DNA from: Burkholderiales bacterium
GTDB taxonomy: Bacteria > Pseudomonadota > Gammaproteobacteria > Burkholderiales > Burkholderiaceae_D
Length of the DNA: 64,000 nt
Direction: 5' to 3'
Assembly (NCBI GenBank): GCA_016200845.1
Contig: JACQDW010000046.1
Coordinates: forward strand, 1-64,000
Part shown: piece after piece, positions 42,741 to 53,920 of the stretch
Layout: every line of letters begins with the position of its first letter
How positions within the stretch are numbered: position 1 is the stretch's first letter
Made by a program: the position numbers and the translations under genes
Notes under the pieces: generated by a model
What the model saw: only the letters and a program-made list of their open reading frames with translations
Told to the model about the DNA's origin: nothing
Database searches by the model: none

Positions 42741-43181
42741 TTATATCCACCGTCGCGTTTGCGTCTTGTACTCGGCATAGCTTGCGCCAAAAGCCTCCGC
42801 TACCATCTGCTCTTCACGTGGGATGACGATGTCGTTCATGACGAGGAAAAAGCTGATTGGGAAGATCAAGCCAACGAGTGAACTCAGTGCTAGTTGTGCA
42901 CCGATGAGTGTGAGCAGCATGCCCAAATACATGGGGTTGCGGCTGAGTTGGTAGAGGCCTGTGGTGACTAAGTGATCTGGTGCTTTGGTCGGGTCGATTG
43001 TGGTGCCGATTTTTTTAAAGAGACCCGCTGCGCTCAGTATCAGCGCGATGCTAGCGATGAACAGCATGTATCCAGCGATTTTGATGGGGAGTAGATTGAT
43101 TTGTTCTGTTGGCAGAATCAGGCCAAGCGGCCAGGAAAAAGCGAGAAAGACAAACATGATTAGGAGGGGGTAACGATTCAT
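42741..43181 (-). CDS. Isoprenylcysteine carboxyl methyltransferase-like membrane protein
   Basis: LVTTGLYQLSRNPMYLGMLL; REEQMVAEAFGASYAEYKTQTRRWI. Confidence 0.85.
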   Translation of the reverse strand: MNRYPLLIMFVFLAFSWPLGLILPTEQINLLPIKIAGYMLFIASIALILSAAGLFKKIGTTIDPTKAPDHLVTTGLYQLSRNPMYLGMLLTLIGAQLALSSLVGLIFPISFFLVMNDIVIPREEQMVAEAFGASYAEYKTQTRRWI

Positions 43182-43335
43182 AGCTGGCTCTCGAAGTGAA
43201 TTTGTCTCATCATAAACTTAATTCGGTGAAAATGCCTGATCAAAACAAAATTCTGAAAACGACTTTCAACTTTGAATAATGTATAATTTCATCTGTAAAT
43301 TTCCAAACTAAACTTAGTTTAATTATTATTTCATT

Positions 43336-44454
43336 ATGTCTTCTCTGATTCAAAACGCTCAACGTCTGATTATTAAAGTCGGTTCTTCTCTGGTGACCAA
43401 TGATGGCCGTGGTTTGGACCCGGAGGCGATTGCGAATTGGGCGCGACAGATTGCGGCTTTGCGGGCGATGGGGAAGGAAGTCGTGCTGGTGAGTTCGGGC
43501 GCGATTGCCGAGGGGCGGGTGCGTTTGGGTTTTGAGACAAGGCCTACTGGGGTGCATGAATTGCAGGCTTGTGCGGCGGTTGGGCAGATGGGCTTGGCGC
43601 AGATTTATGAGAGTAGTTTTCGGGCGCATGAACTGGGAACGGCGCAGATTTTATTGACGCATGCAGATATGGCAGATAGAGAGCGCTATTTGAATGCGCG
43701 TTCGACTTTGTTGACCTTGTTGCGCTTTGGTGTGGTGCCTGTCATCAACGAGAACGACACGGTGGTGACCGACGAAATCAAGTTTGGCGACAACGATACC
43801 TTGGGTGCACTAGTCGCGAATTTGGTGGAGGCGGAAGCCTTGATTATTTTGACTGATCAACGTGGTTTGTATACGGCTGATCCACGTAAAAATCCATCAG
43901 CGCAATTTGTGCATGAAGCACGTGCTGGTGATCTGGCATTAGAAGCAATGGCGGGTGGTGCTGGGAGTAGCCTTGGTAGTGGCGGCATGTTGACTAAAAT
44001 CTTGGCGGCCAAGCGCGCTGCACGTTCGGGTGCGCATACCGTGATTGCCTGGGGGCGCGAAGACAATGTCTTGCTGCGGCTGGCGCAAGGTGAAGCCATT
44101 GGAACCCAATTACACTCAGACAGAGCGCCTTTAGCGGCGCGCAAGCAGTGGATGCTCGACCATTTGCAGACTTCTGGGCAAGTAGTGCTGGATGCGGGTG
44201 CCGTGGGCAAATTGCGCGATGAGGGAAAGTCTTTACTCGCGATTGGTGTATGTGAAGTGCGCGGTGAGTTTAGTCGCGGCGCAGTGGTCACTTGTGTCGA
44301 TCTGGCGGGGCAGGCGATTGCGCAAGGTCTGTGCAATTACGGCAGCGGCGATGCACGCCGCATCATGCGCAAAGCGTCTTCAGAGATCGAGAGTATTTTG
44401 GGTTTTGTGGAAGAGCCAGAATTAATCCATAGGGATAATTTGGTGTTGATGTGA
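43336..44454 (+). CDS. proB: Glutamate 5-kinase with PUA domain
   Basis: [56 protein letters not shown]. Confidence 0.96.
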   Translation: MSSLIQNAQRLIIKVGSSLVTNDGRGLDPEAIANWARQIAALRAMGKEVVLVSSGAIAEGRVRLGFETRPTGVHELQACAAVGQMGLAQIYESSFRAHELGTAQILLTHADMADRERYLNARSTLLTLLRFGVVPVINENDTVVTDEIKFGDNDTLGALVANLVEAEALIILTDQRGLYTADPRKNPSAQFVHEARAGDLALEAMAGGAGSSLGSGGMLTKILAAKRAARSGAHTVIAWGREDNVLLRLAQGEAIGTQLHSDRAPLAARKQWMLDHLQTSGQVVLDAGAVGKLRDEGKSLLAIGVCEVRGEFSRGAVVTCVDLAGQAIAQGLCNYGSGDARRIMRKASSEIESILGFVEEPELIHRDNLVLM

Positions 44455-44511
44455 GTGCTTGCAGGCGGGTGCGGAGTAAGTCTCTTCTCGCCCGGCCTGC
44501 AATTCAATTTC

Positions 44512-46350
44512 CTATAAACTAAACCGCTGACGAATCGACGCTTCAATTCCCTGTGCATTGAGTCCACACTGCGCCAACAACAGCGCCGGGTCGCCGTGAT
44601 CGATGAAGCGGTCTGGCAGCCCTAACATCAGTGCGGGTTTGCTAAGTCCTGCTTGCGCTAATGCCTCCATTACTGCCGAGCCTGCGCCGCCCATGATGCA
44701 GCCTTCTTCGATGGTGACGATGGCATCGTGGCTGTTTGCCATGTCCATAATCATCTGTGTATCGATAGGTTTCACAAAGCGCATGTTGACCACGCTGGCG
44801 TCGAGTTGTTCTGCTGCTTGCAAGGCGGGATGAAGCATAGAGCCGAAGGCGAGAATGGCGATTTTTTTGCCCTGACGTTTGAGTTCTGCTTTGCCTATTG
44901 GCAGCGTCGTGAGTGTCTTCTCGATCGAAGCGCCTATGCCGCTGCCGCGTGGGTAGCGAATCGCAGCTGGGCCTAGATAATGATAGCCCGTGGTGAGCAT
45001 TTGGCGGCATTCGTTCTCATCACTTGCTGCCATCACCACCATGTTGGGAATGCAGCGCAGATAAGCGAGATCGTAATTGCCAGCATGGGTTGCGCCATCG
45101 GCACCGACCAGACCAGCGCGGTCAAGTGCGAAGGTGACGTCCAAATTTTGCAGGGCCACATCGTGAATTAATTGATCGTAAGCGCGTTGTAAAAACGTGG
45201 AGTAAATCGCCACCACAGGCTTGAGCCCTTCAGTTGCCAGGCCACCTGCAAAAGTCACGGAATGTTGTTCTGCAATGCCGACGTCGTAATAGCGTTTCGG
45301 AAAGCGCTGCTCGAACTCCACCATGCCAGAGCCTTCGCGCATGGCGGGTGTGATGCCTATCAGTTTGTCATCCGCCGCTGCCATATCGCACAGCCAATCG
45401 CCGAAAATTTGGGTGTAAGTTTTCTTGCTGCTGGCGGCTGGCTTGATGCCTTCTTCTGGATTGAATTTGCCCGGGCCGTGATACAAAATAGGATCGGCTT
45501 CGGCGAGTTTATAGCCTTGTCCTTTTTTGGTCACGACGTGTAAGAACTGTGGGCCTTTGAGCTGCTTGATGTTCTGCAGAGTCGGGATCAATGAGTCGAG
45601 ATCATGACCGTCGATAGGACCGATATAGTTAAATCCAAATTCTTCAAACAGCGTCGCCGGAACCACCATGCCTTTGGCATGTTCTTCAAAGCGGCGTGCC
45701 AGTTCTAGCATCGGTGTAGGCAACACCGATTTGCCGACATTGCGCGCAGCGGCATAAAATTTACCCGACATCAAACGTGCCAAATAACGATTCAATGCAC
45801 CGACTGGCGGCGAGATCGACATATCGTTATCGTTGAGCACGACCAGCATATTGATGTCGTCATAGACACCGGCATTATTCATCGCTTCGTAGGCCATGCC
45901 TGCCGTCATCGAACCATCGCCAATGATGGCGACCGCATGACGCGATTCGCCCTTGGTGCGAGCAGCCAGAGCCATACCCAGTGCAGCAGAAATCGAGGTG
46001 GAGGAATGTGCGGTGCCAAAAGTATCGTATTCGCTTTCATCGCGACGAGGAAAGCCCGAGATGCCACCTAACTGGCGCAGGCTGTGCATTTGGTCGCGCC
46101 GCCCGGTCAAAATTTTGTGCGGATAAGTTTGGTGGCCGACATCCCATACCAGACGGTCTTCTGGTGTGTTGAACACATAGTGGAGTGCGATGGTGAGTTC
46201 AACTGTGCCCAAATTGGAAGATAAATGCCCACCGGTTTTGGAGACGGATTGAATCACAAACTGGCGTAGTTCATCTTTTAGTTGTCCTAGCTGGGCACGA
46301 CTTAAACTGCGCAAATCTGCAGGCGATTGTATGGTGTGAAGTATGGACAT
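44512..46350 (-). CDS. dxs: 1-deoxy-D-xylulose-5-phosphate synthase
   Basis: [66 protein letters not shown]. Confidence 0.97.
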   Translation of the reverse strand: MSILHTIQSPADLRSLSRAQLGQLKDELRQFVIQSVSKTGGHLSSNLGTVELTIALHYVFNTPEDRLVWDVGHQTYPHKILTGRRDQMHSLRQLGGISGFPRRDESEYDTFGTAHSSTSISAALGMALAARTKGESRHAVAIIGDGSMTAGMAYEAMNNAGVYDDINMLVVLNDNDMSISPPVGALNRYLARLMSGKFYAAARNVGKSVLPTPMLELARRFEEHAKGMVVPATLFEEFGFNYIGPIDGHDLDSLIPTLQNIKQLKGPQFLHVVTKKGQGYKLAEADPILYHGPGKFNPEEGIKPAASSKKTYTQIFGDWLCDMAAADDKLIGITPAMREGSGMVEFEQRFPKRYYDVGIAEQHSVTFAGGLATEGLKPVVAIYSTFLQRAYDQLIHDVALQNLDVTFALDRAGLVGADGATHAGNYDLAYLRCIPNMVVMAASDENECRQMLTTGYHYLGPAAIRYPRGSGIGASIEKTLTTLPIGKAELKRQGKKIAILAFGSMLHPALQAAEQLDASVVNMRFVKPIDTQMIMDMANSHDAIVTIEEGCIMGGAGSAVMEALAQAGLSKPALMLGLPDRFIDHGDPALLLAQCGLNAQGIEASIRQRFSL

Positions 46351-46352
46351 GG

Positions 46353-47240
46353 TTATGCTTTCCGCTGCACGATAAGGTCGGCCAGATCATGCAAATGTTG
46401 CGCGGATTCTCCGAAAATGTTGAGTGCCTGATGCGCTTGCTGGCAGAGTTGATCTGCCAGTTGGCGTGACTCGGACAGGCCGAGTAAAGAGACGTAAGTG
46501 GGTTTGTTGTTGGCGGCATCTTTACCGGCTGTTTTGCCCAGAGTCGCCGAATCAGCGACAGCATCTAAGACATCATCGACGACTTGAAATGCAAGACCGA
46601 TGGCGCGCGAATAAGTGTCGAGTGCGGCGACTTCCGTATCCGATAACTGCTTACCACTCATCGCGCCCAACAACACCGAGGCACGCAATAGCGCGCCGGT
46701 TTTGAGTCTATGCATCTGTTCCAGTTCAGGTAAGCTCAACGCAACACCAACACTAGCCAAATCTATCGCCTGACCACCACACATGCCGACCGAGCCTGAA
46801 GCTTGTGCCAGCAATTGCAGCATGGGGAGCTTGTGATCAGCGCAGGCAGTTGCTTCGGCTAAAACCAAGAAAGCTTGTGCTTGCAATGCATCGCCGACAA
46901 GCAATGCTGTCGCTTCATCGTATTTCTTATGAACGGTGGGTTTGCCACGACGAAGTGCATCATCGTCCATGCAAGGCATGTCATCATGTACTAAGGAATA
47001 GGCGTGAATCATTTCGACTGCGCAGGCAGCGCGGCTTAATAATTCGCTCGGCGCTTGAAATAATTTTCCAGCGGCGAAGACCAGTAAAGGCCGTACGCGC
47101 TTGCCACCGTCGAGCACCGCATATGCCATTGCTTCGTGCAATTGCTGAGGAATGAGATCACTACCGGGAAGAAAATTGGCGAGAGAGATTTCGACGTCTT
47201 GTTGTACTGATTTCATCCAGCTTTGAAAATCACTGCTCAT
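46353..47240 (-). CDS. ispA: (2E,6E)-farnesyl diphosphate synthase
   Basis: [44 protein letters not shown]. Confidence 0.95.
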   Translation of the reverse strand: MSSDFQSWMKSVQQDVEISLANFLPGSDLIPQQLHEAMAYAVLDGGKRVRPLLVFAAGKLFQAPSELLSRAACAVEMIHAYSLVHDDMPCMDDDALRRGKPTVHKKYDEATALLVGDALQAQAFLVLAEATACADHKLPMLQLLAQASGSVGMCGGQAIDLASVGVALSLPELEQMHRLKTGALLRASVLLGAMSGKQLSDTEVAALDTYSRAIGLAFQVVDDVLDAVADSATLGKTAGKDAANNKPTYVSLLGLSESRQLADQLCQQAHQALNIFGESAQHLHDLADLIVQRKA

Positions 47241-47503
47241 GCCGGATCTCCGTCTTCGCTATTGTTTGTGTTTTGTGGAGTAAAAGGTTTGAGCATGCCA
47301 GCGTCCAGAATTTTGACTTGTTGTTCGACTTTTTCTAACTGGGCTGCGCAAAATTGAATGAGCTCAGAACCGCGTTGATAGGCAGCGACCGAGGCTTCTA
47401 ATGGGAGTTGTCCGCTTTCCATTTGCGACACCAGTTCGGCTAATTCTGCCATGGCGTTTTCAAATGACGCGGGGGTCGCAGTGGCCGATGATTTTTTTGA
47501 CAT
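47237..47503 (-). CDS. xseB: Exodeoxyribonuclease VII small subunit
   Basis: SFENAMAELAELVSQMESGQLPLEASVAAYQRGSELIQFC. Confidence 0.95.
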   Translation of the reverse strand: MSKKSSATATPASFENAMAELAELVSQMESGQLPLEASVAAYQRGSELIQFCAAQLEKVEQQVKILDAGMLKPFTPQNTNNSEDGDPA

Positions 47504-47975
47504 AGATAACTTTGCAGGGTAGATTGCAGGAGGGGCTTGCGAATTCGGTCAGCCTGACTCTGGGGCGGCTTTAAAATTCAAATTTCTTCGCTCAATAATT
47601 TGGCGTCGAAATAATGAGTATTTAGAGATGCCTACAAAAACCCTGTATTTTAGAGCAAAGGGAAAGACTGTGGCGATACTGTGAAGTGCAACACGACACG
47701 GATATGGAATCGGATAAGAAAAATACACAGTGAGAAGAGAATTTGCCGCCAGTGATGCTGGGAATGTTATGCTGTTTGGAGAAGTCTTTTATTTTTAGTG
47801 TTAGTCAGCACAGCCGAGGGGGAAAATCGGGAAAATGCTTAAAAAATGAGCGGAATTGCGTTTCAAACATTTCCATGTGGAAATTAATTGAATATAGTCT
47901 CTGAATGCGCTGTTGCAGATGATGATCGCGTCCAATCAAGTGTGAGTCCGGATTTTGCGTGCTTAGAATTTATTT

Positions 47976-50378
47976 ATGTTGAAGAACCAAGTTAATTCAT
48001 CCGTAGTTGGTCAAGCCGGTGCAGTCGGGAAACCCTCTGTGGTTCCGCCTTTGGCGAAGCTGGAGACCTGGCAAACTTTGGTTCGTCATACCGAGCAATT
48101 ATGCCACCCCCAGATCGATGCATTTTCTGCACGCTTATCGCACGCGATGTTTGTTAAATCGGAAGAGGCGACCGATGCGAAAGATGCCAATCTGTATTTC
48201 CACGGCGCGCAACTGTTAAAGAATAGCGCCTACACCTACTACTATTTGTGCACCACCATCTTGGAAAAGACCTTGCAATCGGAATTGCAAGCTTTGAGTC
48301 ATTTGCATGCATCTGCAAAACCAGTTGTCGTCACTAACGATATTGCGATGAGTCTGGTGTCTTATGAAGAGATGGAGTTAAAACTCAGTTTTAGCAGAGC
48401 ATGTCGCGCATTGGAACTCGCTCATGCGGAACCGCTGGCGGCACTCAATATGCGTCTGGCGAGTTTGTTGGGCGAAGAGTCATTGAATCTCTCTCAAAAC
48501 CCCTTCCGACCTGAAGTTTTCGTACGCGCTTTTCATGCAGCGTGGGTCGAGTTTAATCCCGAAAAGGCGAGCCATAGTTCGGTGTTGCCTATGTTGAGTG
48601 AATTGATTTTTGATCTGGCACCGATTTATCACAGCCTTAACGAGCTTCTGGTCATTCGGGGAGTTTTGCCTGACCTTCAGGAGACTTATCGCAAAAAACG
48701 GCAGCAAAGTCGCGGACATTCAGGCCGATTTGTTGACGGTAGCAAAAACGATGTTGCGCGCAAGTTAGAGCAGTATTTTTCTGATGGTAGCGATGATGTT
48801 GCGAGTGGAGAGGGACATTCCAGTGGCTATCCATCGTATGCTGCAGAAAACCTTGGATTTAACCCCGCCAGTTCCGAACTGTTCCAATACCTCGCCGATA
48901 TACAGAAGAATATGGCGATCCATCAATTGGTGTCAGGCGCGCAAAATGCGATGCGTTTGTCGCAATTGCGCCAAGAAATGCCCGGCATGTTACGTTCTGG
49001 CGTGGAGCGCAATACCTTTGATCTGTTGTCGCAGGTATTTGACGGCGTCACCGGTGATCAGGAAATTGCCGCACCGATCAAGGAATTGATCAATGGCTTG
49101 CAGGTGCCCGTCTTAAAAGCGGCGCTCATGGATAAAAATTTCTTTTTTCAAGATGAGCATCCCGCCCGCCGGTTCATTGATTTATTGTCCAAATATAGTG
49201 CTTCATTCGACCCGGCAAAAGGCGAGGATGACCCTCTATTTCAGGCGATGCAACGCAATGTGTTGCGGGTGCAAAGGGAATTTGATCAGCAGCTGAGTTT
49301 GTTTGACGAGGTCGCAACTGATCTCGAAAATTTTGTTCGCAAAGAAGAAGCCGCGACGATGGAAGCCTTGCAGGCGCCGATTAATCGCGCTTTGCAAAAA
49401 GAAAAATTCAAGCAAGCGAGTATCGCTGCCAATCATGAAGTATCGATGCGCATCGGCACTGGTGAGGTATTAGCATTTGTCGAAACCTTTCTGGAGAATC
49501 GCTGGACCAAGGTATTGACCCTCGCCTATAGCGTCAAGGATGAAAAGCCACATGCCTTAGAAGACGCCCTGAAAACTATGGACGATTTGATCTGGAGTAT
49601 CAAACCCAAGATCACGCTGGCGCAAAGACAGGAAATGATCAATCGTCTGCCGGGCATTTTGGCGCGTCTGAATAAATGGTTGAGCCTGATCAAATGGGAA
49701 GACGCAGATCGCGTGCAATTCTTTGCTGATCTGGCGGAGTGCCATGCCTCTATCGTCCGTGCCCCGTTAGAATTATCGCCAGAGCGACAAGTTGAAATCG
49801 CGGTCGAAGCGGCACAATTGGCGACAGAGCGACGCTTAGAAAAACGCGCCAAAGCCGAGGCCGAAGAAAAAGCAAAAGCCGATGCGGCTGAAACAGAAAA
49901 AGCACGTTTGATTGCACTTGCACTGGAACAGGCAAAGGCAGCGGAAAGCATCAAAGCCACCACGTCAGCTTCAGACGGGCTCACAACGACTGAGCAAGCC
50001 AAGGTATCTGCGTCGCCTGCACAAGCAACAGCAGCACCATCGACCGTTGACGAAGCCGCTTTGATGGAAGCGGTCACGGAAAAAATAGAGAGTGCCGCTG
50101 ACCTTGTCGCTGCTCTGGAACGTGGTGAGTGGGTGGAATTTACCAAGCCCGATCATTCCCAACAAAAAGTCAGACTGGCATGGATTAGCCCTATGCGTAG
50201 CCTGTACATCTTTACTTCCAGTCAAAAAGAAATGTCGTTTTCTATCCCGGCAGAAGAGCTGGAAAAGAATTTTAAAGAAGGTAAGGCCAGAGTCATCGTT
50301 TTGGATAAGCTTGTCGATCGAGCCTTGGTGCAGGCCATGGGTGATAAGAAAACCAAAAGCGAAACCGCAATCGCCTGA
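47976..50378 (+). CDS. DUF1631 family protein
   Basis: Family-like pattern of an ~800-aa protein with C-terminal PilZ-like RVIVLDKLVDRALVQAM; assigned from memory. Confidence 0.75.
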   Translation: MLKNQVNSSVVGQAGAVGKPSVVPPLAKLETWQTLVRHTEQLCHPQIDAFSARLSHAMFVKSEEATDAKDANLYFHGAQLLKNSAYTYYYLCTTILEKTLQSELQALSHLHASAKPVVVTNDIAMSLVSYEEMELKLSFSRACRALELAHAEPLAALNMRLASLLGEESLNLSQNPFRPEVFVRAFHAAWVEFNPEKASHSSVLPMLSELIFDLAPIYHSLNELLVIRGVLPDLQETYRKKRQQSRGHSGRFVDGSKNDVARKLEQYFSDGSDDVASGEGHSSGYPSYAAENLGFNPASSELFQYLADIQKNMAIHQLVSGAQNAMRLSQLRQEMPGMLRSGVERNTFDLLSQVFDGVTGDQEIAAPIKELINGLQVPVLKAALMDKNFFFQDEHPARRFIDLLSKYSASFDPAKGEDDPLFQAMQRNVLRVQREFDQQLSLFDEVATDLENFVRKEEAATMEALQAPINRALQKEKFKQASIAANHEVSMRIGTGEVLAFVETFLENRWTKVLTLAYSVKDEKPHALEDALKTMDDLIWSIKPKITLAQRQEMINRLPGILARLNKWLSLIKWEDADRVQFFADLAECHASIVRAPLELSPERQVEIAVEAAQLATERRLEKRAKAEAEEKAKADAAETEKARLIALALEQAKAAESIKATTSASDGLTTTEQAKVSASPAQATAAPSTVDEAALMEAVTEKIESAADLVAALERGEWVEFTKPDHSQQKVRLAWISPMRSLYIFTSSQKEMSFSIPAEELEKNFKEGKARVIVLDKLVDRALVQAMGDKKTKSETAIA

Positions 50379-50581
50379 ATTCGAAGCTTGCTTTCTGGTA
50401 ATGCTCAGGAAAAACAAGACCTTAGCGATTCCTTCAGGTATAATCCCGCGTTCTGTCCAAAATTTCCTCTTCAATCAGGTTTGTTTAGTTTGAATTTTCA
50501 ATGCGTCTGGTGGCGCTTGAAAACAGGTATTTGTGGATTCTTTCTCCTTTAGGTTGGTGCAAATTAATTTGGGGGGTGGGG

Positions 50582-51697
50582 ATGTCCGATCTGGCTTCTT
50601 TGTCTATCTTGGCGCGTTCTGACGCGCAACTTCCGGTTCATGTCTATTTTGATCAAGGCTTATTAGAGCGCGAGATCAAACAATTATTCCATGCGGGTCC
50701 GCGTTATGTCGGACACGAACTTATGGTTCCCAACGTGGGCGACTACGCCACACTCGCTTCTGAAAACGAAGGCCGTATGTTGGTGCGCAGCGCGCAGGGA
50801 ATTGAACTGCTTTCCAATGTCTGTCGCCATCGCCAGGCACTGATGTTTGGCGGCCCCGGCACGACCGGACGCGGCAATGCGAATCACATCGTCTGCCCAC
50901 TGCATCGCTGGACTTATGACTTAAAGGGCGAACTGGTTGGTGCACCGCATTTTGCCGATACACCTTGTCTTAATCTGTCACGCACACCGATACAAAACTG
51001 GAATGGCCTGTTGTTCGAGCAAAATGGCTACAAGGTCATGGAAAAAATGGCGACGCTGTCGGTGACCAAAGATCTCGATTTCAGCGGCTATATGCTCGAT
51101 CACGTTGAAGTGCATGAGTGCGACTACAACTGGAAAACCTTCATCGAAGTTTATCTCGAAGACTATCACGTCGAACCTTTCCATCCCGGTCTTGGCAGCT
51201 TTGTCACTTGCGACGATTTACGGTGGGAATTCGGTGAAGACTACAGCGTGCAAACGGTGGGTGTTCACAAGGGTTTGCAAAAATCTGGCTCAGCCAAATA
51301 TCAAGCATGGCAAGAACAAGTCTTGAAATTCCGTGGTGGCGAGCCACCTAAATATGGCGCGATCTGGCTCACCTTGTACCCCAACATCATGGTCGAATGG
51401 TATCCGCATGTGTTGGTGGTCTCGACTTTGTGGCCGACCGCTACAGGCAAAACTAAAAACGTCGTGGAATTTTACTATCCCGAAGAGATCGTTTTGTTTG
51501 AACGCGAATTCATCGAGGCGGAACGCGCAGCCTATATGGAAACCTGCATCGAAGACGATGAAATCGGCATGCGCATGGACGCAGGCCGCAAGGCTCTGAT
51601 GGAGCGTGGCGAAAACGAAGTCGGTCCGTATCAATCACCGATGGAAGATGGCATGCAGCATTTCCACGAGTGGTATCGAGCGCGAATGAAGTTTTAA
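50582..51697 (+). CDS. Rieske-type aromatic ring-hydroxylating dioxygenase alpha-subunit family protein
   Basis: CRHRQALMFGGPG...HIVCPLHRWTYDLKGELVGAP Rieske motif; EVYLEDYHVEPFHPGL; start at MSDLAS within ORF 50501..51697. Confidence 0.9.
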   Translation: MSDLASLSILARSDAQLPVHVYFDQGLLEREIKQLFHAGPRYVGHELMVPNVGDYATLASENEGRMLVRSAQGIELLSNVCRHRQALMFGGPGTTGRGNANHIVCPLHRWTYDLKGELVGAPHFADTPCLNLSRTPIQNWNGLLFEQNGYKVMEKMATLSVTKDLDFSGYMLDHVEVHECDYNWKTFIEVYLEDYHVEPFHPGLGSFVTCDDLRWEFGEDYSVQTVGVHKGLQKSGSAKYQAWQEQVLKFRGGEPPKYGAIWLTLYPNIMVEWYPHVLVVSTLWPTATGKTKNVVEFYYPEEIVLFEREFIEAERAAYMETCIEDDEIGMRMDAGRKALMERGENEVGPYQSPMEDGMQHFHEWYRARMKF

Positions 51698-51756
51698 GGC
51701 TTGGTCTAGGTCCATCCTTATTGTTTTAAACTCGCACAAGATGCCTCGCATTAAGT

Positions 51757-52053
51757 TCAATTCCAATCACACCGTGATTGGAATTTTTTCCATGACTGCC
51801 AGCACGTGAATCCAGTTCTTAGCATCGATATTGTCCGCTTAGGTTGGATGATAAAGATGCCAGCCACGGCGCCTAAGCCGATGATCCAAAATTGACTTGT
51901 GCGTTTTGCCGAAACTAAGCTTGTTTCAAATGTGTCGACCGTGTTGCAGATATCACGCGCAGCCAAGATCAAACTTGCACGTTCTTCCTGAATTTGCGCA
52001 CACAAACTGAGGCGTCGTTGCGCTGTCGATGATTTCATTTTGCGGGTCTTCAT
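51757..52053 (-). CDS. YqjK-like small protein
   Basis: Position after yqjD/yqjE-like genes; short helical protein with TM segment. Confidence 0.5.
   Translation of the reverse strand: MKTRKMKSSTAQRRLSLCAQIQEERASLILAARDICNTVDTFETSLVSAKRTSQFWIIGLGAVAGIFIIQPKRTISMLRTGFTCWQSWKKFQSRCDWN
51759..51790. terminator. Hairpin terminator downstream of the Rieske gene, overlapping the yqjK-like 3' end
   Basis: aattccaatcacaccgtgattggaatttttt. Confidence 0.75.
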
Positions 52054-52415
52054 CTGTTATCGCGTAGCGTGGCAATATCGCTCTTGAACTCGTTCAAGGT
52101 CGCATTGAATAAGGGCGGTTTTGTTTTCATCGATCGATAAATCACAGCAAATATGCTCGTGCCTGCGAGCGCAAATAAACCTATCATTCCAGCCAACACC
52201 CAGACGCGGTGCGTGTCCCAATACACGACAATGACCAATAATATGACCAAGAGCACGGCCACAAAACTGCAAAACAAAGCAACCAGAGACCAGATCAAAT
52301 AGCGCGTATAGCGTGCTAATTCTTCCTCGATCTCGATCGACACCAGCTCCAAGCGCGTGCGAACTGTGTCAATCAGTGTGGCAGCAAAGCGCGCCAAAGA
52401 TGTGGTGATGGCCAT
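52050..52415 (-). CDS. YqjE-like / phage holin-family membrane protein
   Basis: LARFAATLIDTVRTRLELVSIEIEEELARYTRYL; two TM helices; start at MAITTS within ORF 52050..52496. Confidence 0.8.
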   Translation of the reverse strand: MAITTSLARFAATLIDTVRTRLELVSIEIEEELARYTRYLIWSLVALFCSFVAVLLVILLVIVVYWDTHRVWVLAGMIGLFALAGTSIFAVIYRSMKTKPPLFNATLNEFKSDIATLRDNR

Positions 52416-52423
52416 CGCCTTGC

Positions 52424-52738
52424 CTATCCTTTGTTGCGTCCGATCAGTACACCTATCAGCAGACCAACCCCAGCGGCGATGCCCGCTGTTTTCCACGGAT
52501 TTTCGCGCACATAGCCGTCGGTGTTATGGGCGATCTCTTTGCTTTTTCGGACTACCGCGTCTTCCATGTGATGGATTTCGGCTTTGGCGTTTTTGAGAGT
52601 CGATTCCAGCTTTTGTTTGGTCGATTGATAACCCTCACTCGCTTGTTCGCCAGAATGCTTGACGAAGTCTTCGGCATCCTTCAGTACCTGAGTTAATTCA
52701 GAGAGCAGTGTTTCTTTATGTTGTTCGGACGAGCCCAT
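52424..52738 (-). CDS. DUF883 family (YqjD/ElaB-like) protein
   Basis: VRENPWKTAGIAAGVGLLIGVLIGRNKG C-terminus. Confidence 0.92.
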   Translation of the reverse strand: MGSSEQHKETLLSELTQVLKDAEDFVKHSGEQASEGYQSTKQKLESTLKNAKAEIHHMEDAVVRKSKEIAHNTDGYVRENPWKTAGIAAGVGLLIGVLIGRNKG

Positions 52739-52982
52739 GTCAAACTCCTTTGAAAGTGGTGTAAGTTTAGTCTAGGACGAATTAATAAAAGGGGTTTGCG
52801 AAAAATCAATGCTTGTCACTCCGGTCTCAAATGAGTTGTGACGTGCGAGTGGGGGCGCTGTGCGGTGCGATGCCTCTGACGATCTGCCTAGACAATTTCG
52901 TGTAATATTCCGACTCATTGTGGGCTGCCAGGTTTGGCGCCCTCGCTATTTGTGCTTCATTTTTTGGTATCGGATTTTTGCT

Positions 52983-53915
52983 ATGCAAGCTCTTTGGATG
53001 TTGGGCGCGACCTTTTTGTTTTCCTTGATGGGCGTGTGCGTCAAGCTGGCATCTGAAACTTATAGTACGGCCGAGATTGTGACTTGGCGTGGAGCGATCG
53101 GCGTATTGGGGATGTTTTTGCTGATGCGTTGGCAGCGTGGTAGCTTGCGCAGCACGATGGTGCGTGGGCATATGTGGCGCGGCATTTTTGGCGTGGTGTC
53201 TTTGTGGCTGTGGTTTTATTCGATCTCTAAATTGCCTTTGTCTTTGTCGGTGACTTTGAGCTATATGTCGTCGATTTGGGTGGCGGTGATTTTGTTTGTG
53301 CAGTCGTGGTGGAAGCATAGAGGCGAAGATGTAGTGCACTTGCCTGCGAATTTGTTGTGGTCGATTTTGTTGGGTTTTGTTGGCGTGGTGATGTTGCTGC
53401 GCCCGACTATTCGTGCTGATCAGATTCCTGACAGCATGGTGGCTTTGTGTTCTGGTTTTGTGGCGGCGCTGGCGTATTTGCAGGTGCGACAAATGGGTGT
53501 GGCTGGTGAGCCAGAATATCGCGTGGTGTTTTATTTTTCTTTGGTGTGTGCAGTGATGGGCGTGCTGGGGCAGTTGTTCCAGTTTAATGTGCTGTCCGAA
53601 AGCCAGACACTGGCGCATCAACAGCGGCATTTGTTTGACGTAAAGGGTTTGGCCTTGTTGCTCGGCGTCGGTGTGTTTGCGACTATTGCGCAATTGGCGA
53701 TGACGCGTTCCTATCGCTTGGGAAATCCTCTGGTCGCGGCCAATTTGCAGTACGTGGGGATTGTGTTCACCAGTGCGCTAGACGTGATGATTTGGAATTT
53801 GAATTTGAGTTGGATTAGTTGGTTGGGCATTGCGGTTATTTTGTGTAGCGGTATGATTGCTTCTTCGTTTAATAGTCAGCCTAGTTTGAATAACCAGGCG
53901 GAATTAGAACTGTAA
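52983..53915 (+). CDS. DMT (EamA) family transporter
   Basis: MQALWMLGATFLFSLMGVCVKLASETYSTAEIVTWRG; ~10 TM helices. Confidence 0.88.
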   Translation: MQALWMLGATFLFSLMGVCVKLASETYSTAEIVTWRGAIGVLGMFLLMRWQRGSLRSTMVRGHMWRGIFGVVSLWLWFYSISKLPLSLSVTLSYMSSIWVAVILFVQSWWKHRGEDVVHLPANLLWSILLGFVGVVMLLRPTIRADQIPDSMVALCSGFVAALAYLQVRQMGVAGEPEYRVVFYFSLVCAVMGVLGQLFQFNVLSESQTLAHQQRHLFDVKGLALLLGVGVFATIAQLAMTRSYRLGNPLVAANLQYVGIVFTSALDVMIWNLNLSWISWLGIAVILCSGMIASSFNSQPSLNNQAELEL

Positions 53916-53920
53916 AGGAT

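Noticed and set aside
49526-50146. 206-aa minus-strand ORF inside the DUF1631 gene
   Set aside because: Ala/Ser-rich shadow of the Ala/Glu/Lys-rich coiled region on the plus strand.
52050-52738. Phage holin-family hit as sign of a prophage
   Set aside because: The gene sits in a yqjD-yqjE-yqjK-like chromosomal operon; no other phage genes nearby.
52827-53693. 288-aa minus-strand ORF opposite the DMT transporter
   Set aside because: His/Gln-rich antisense shadow of a hydrophobic membrane protein.
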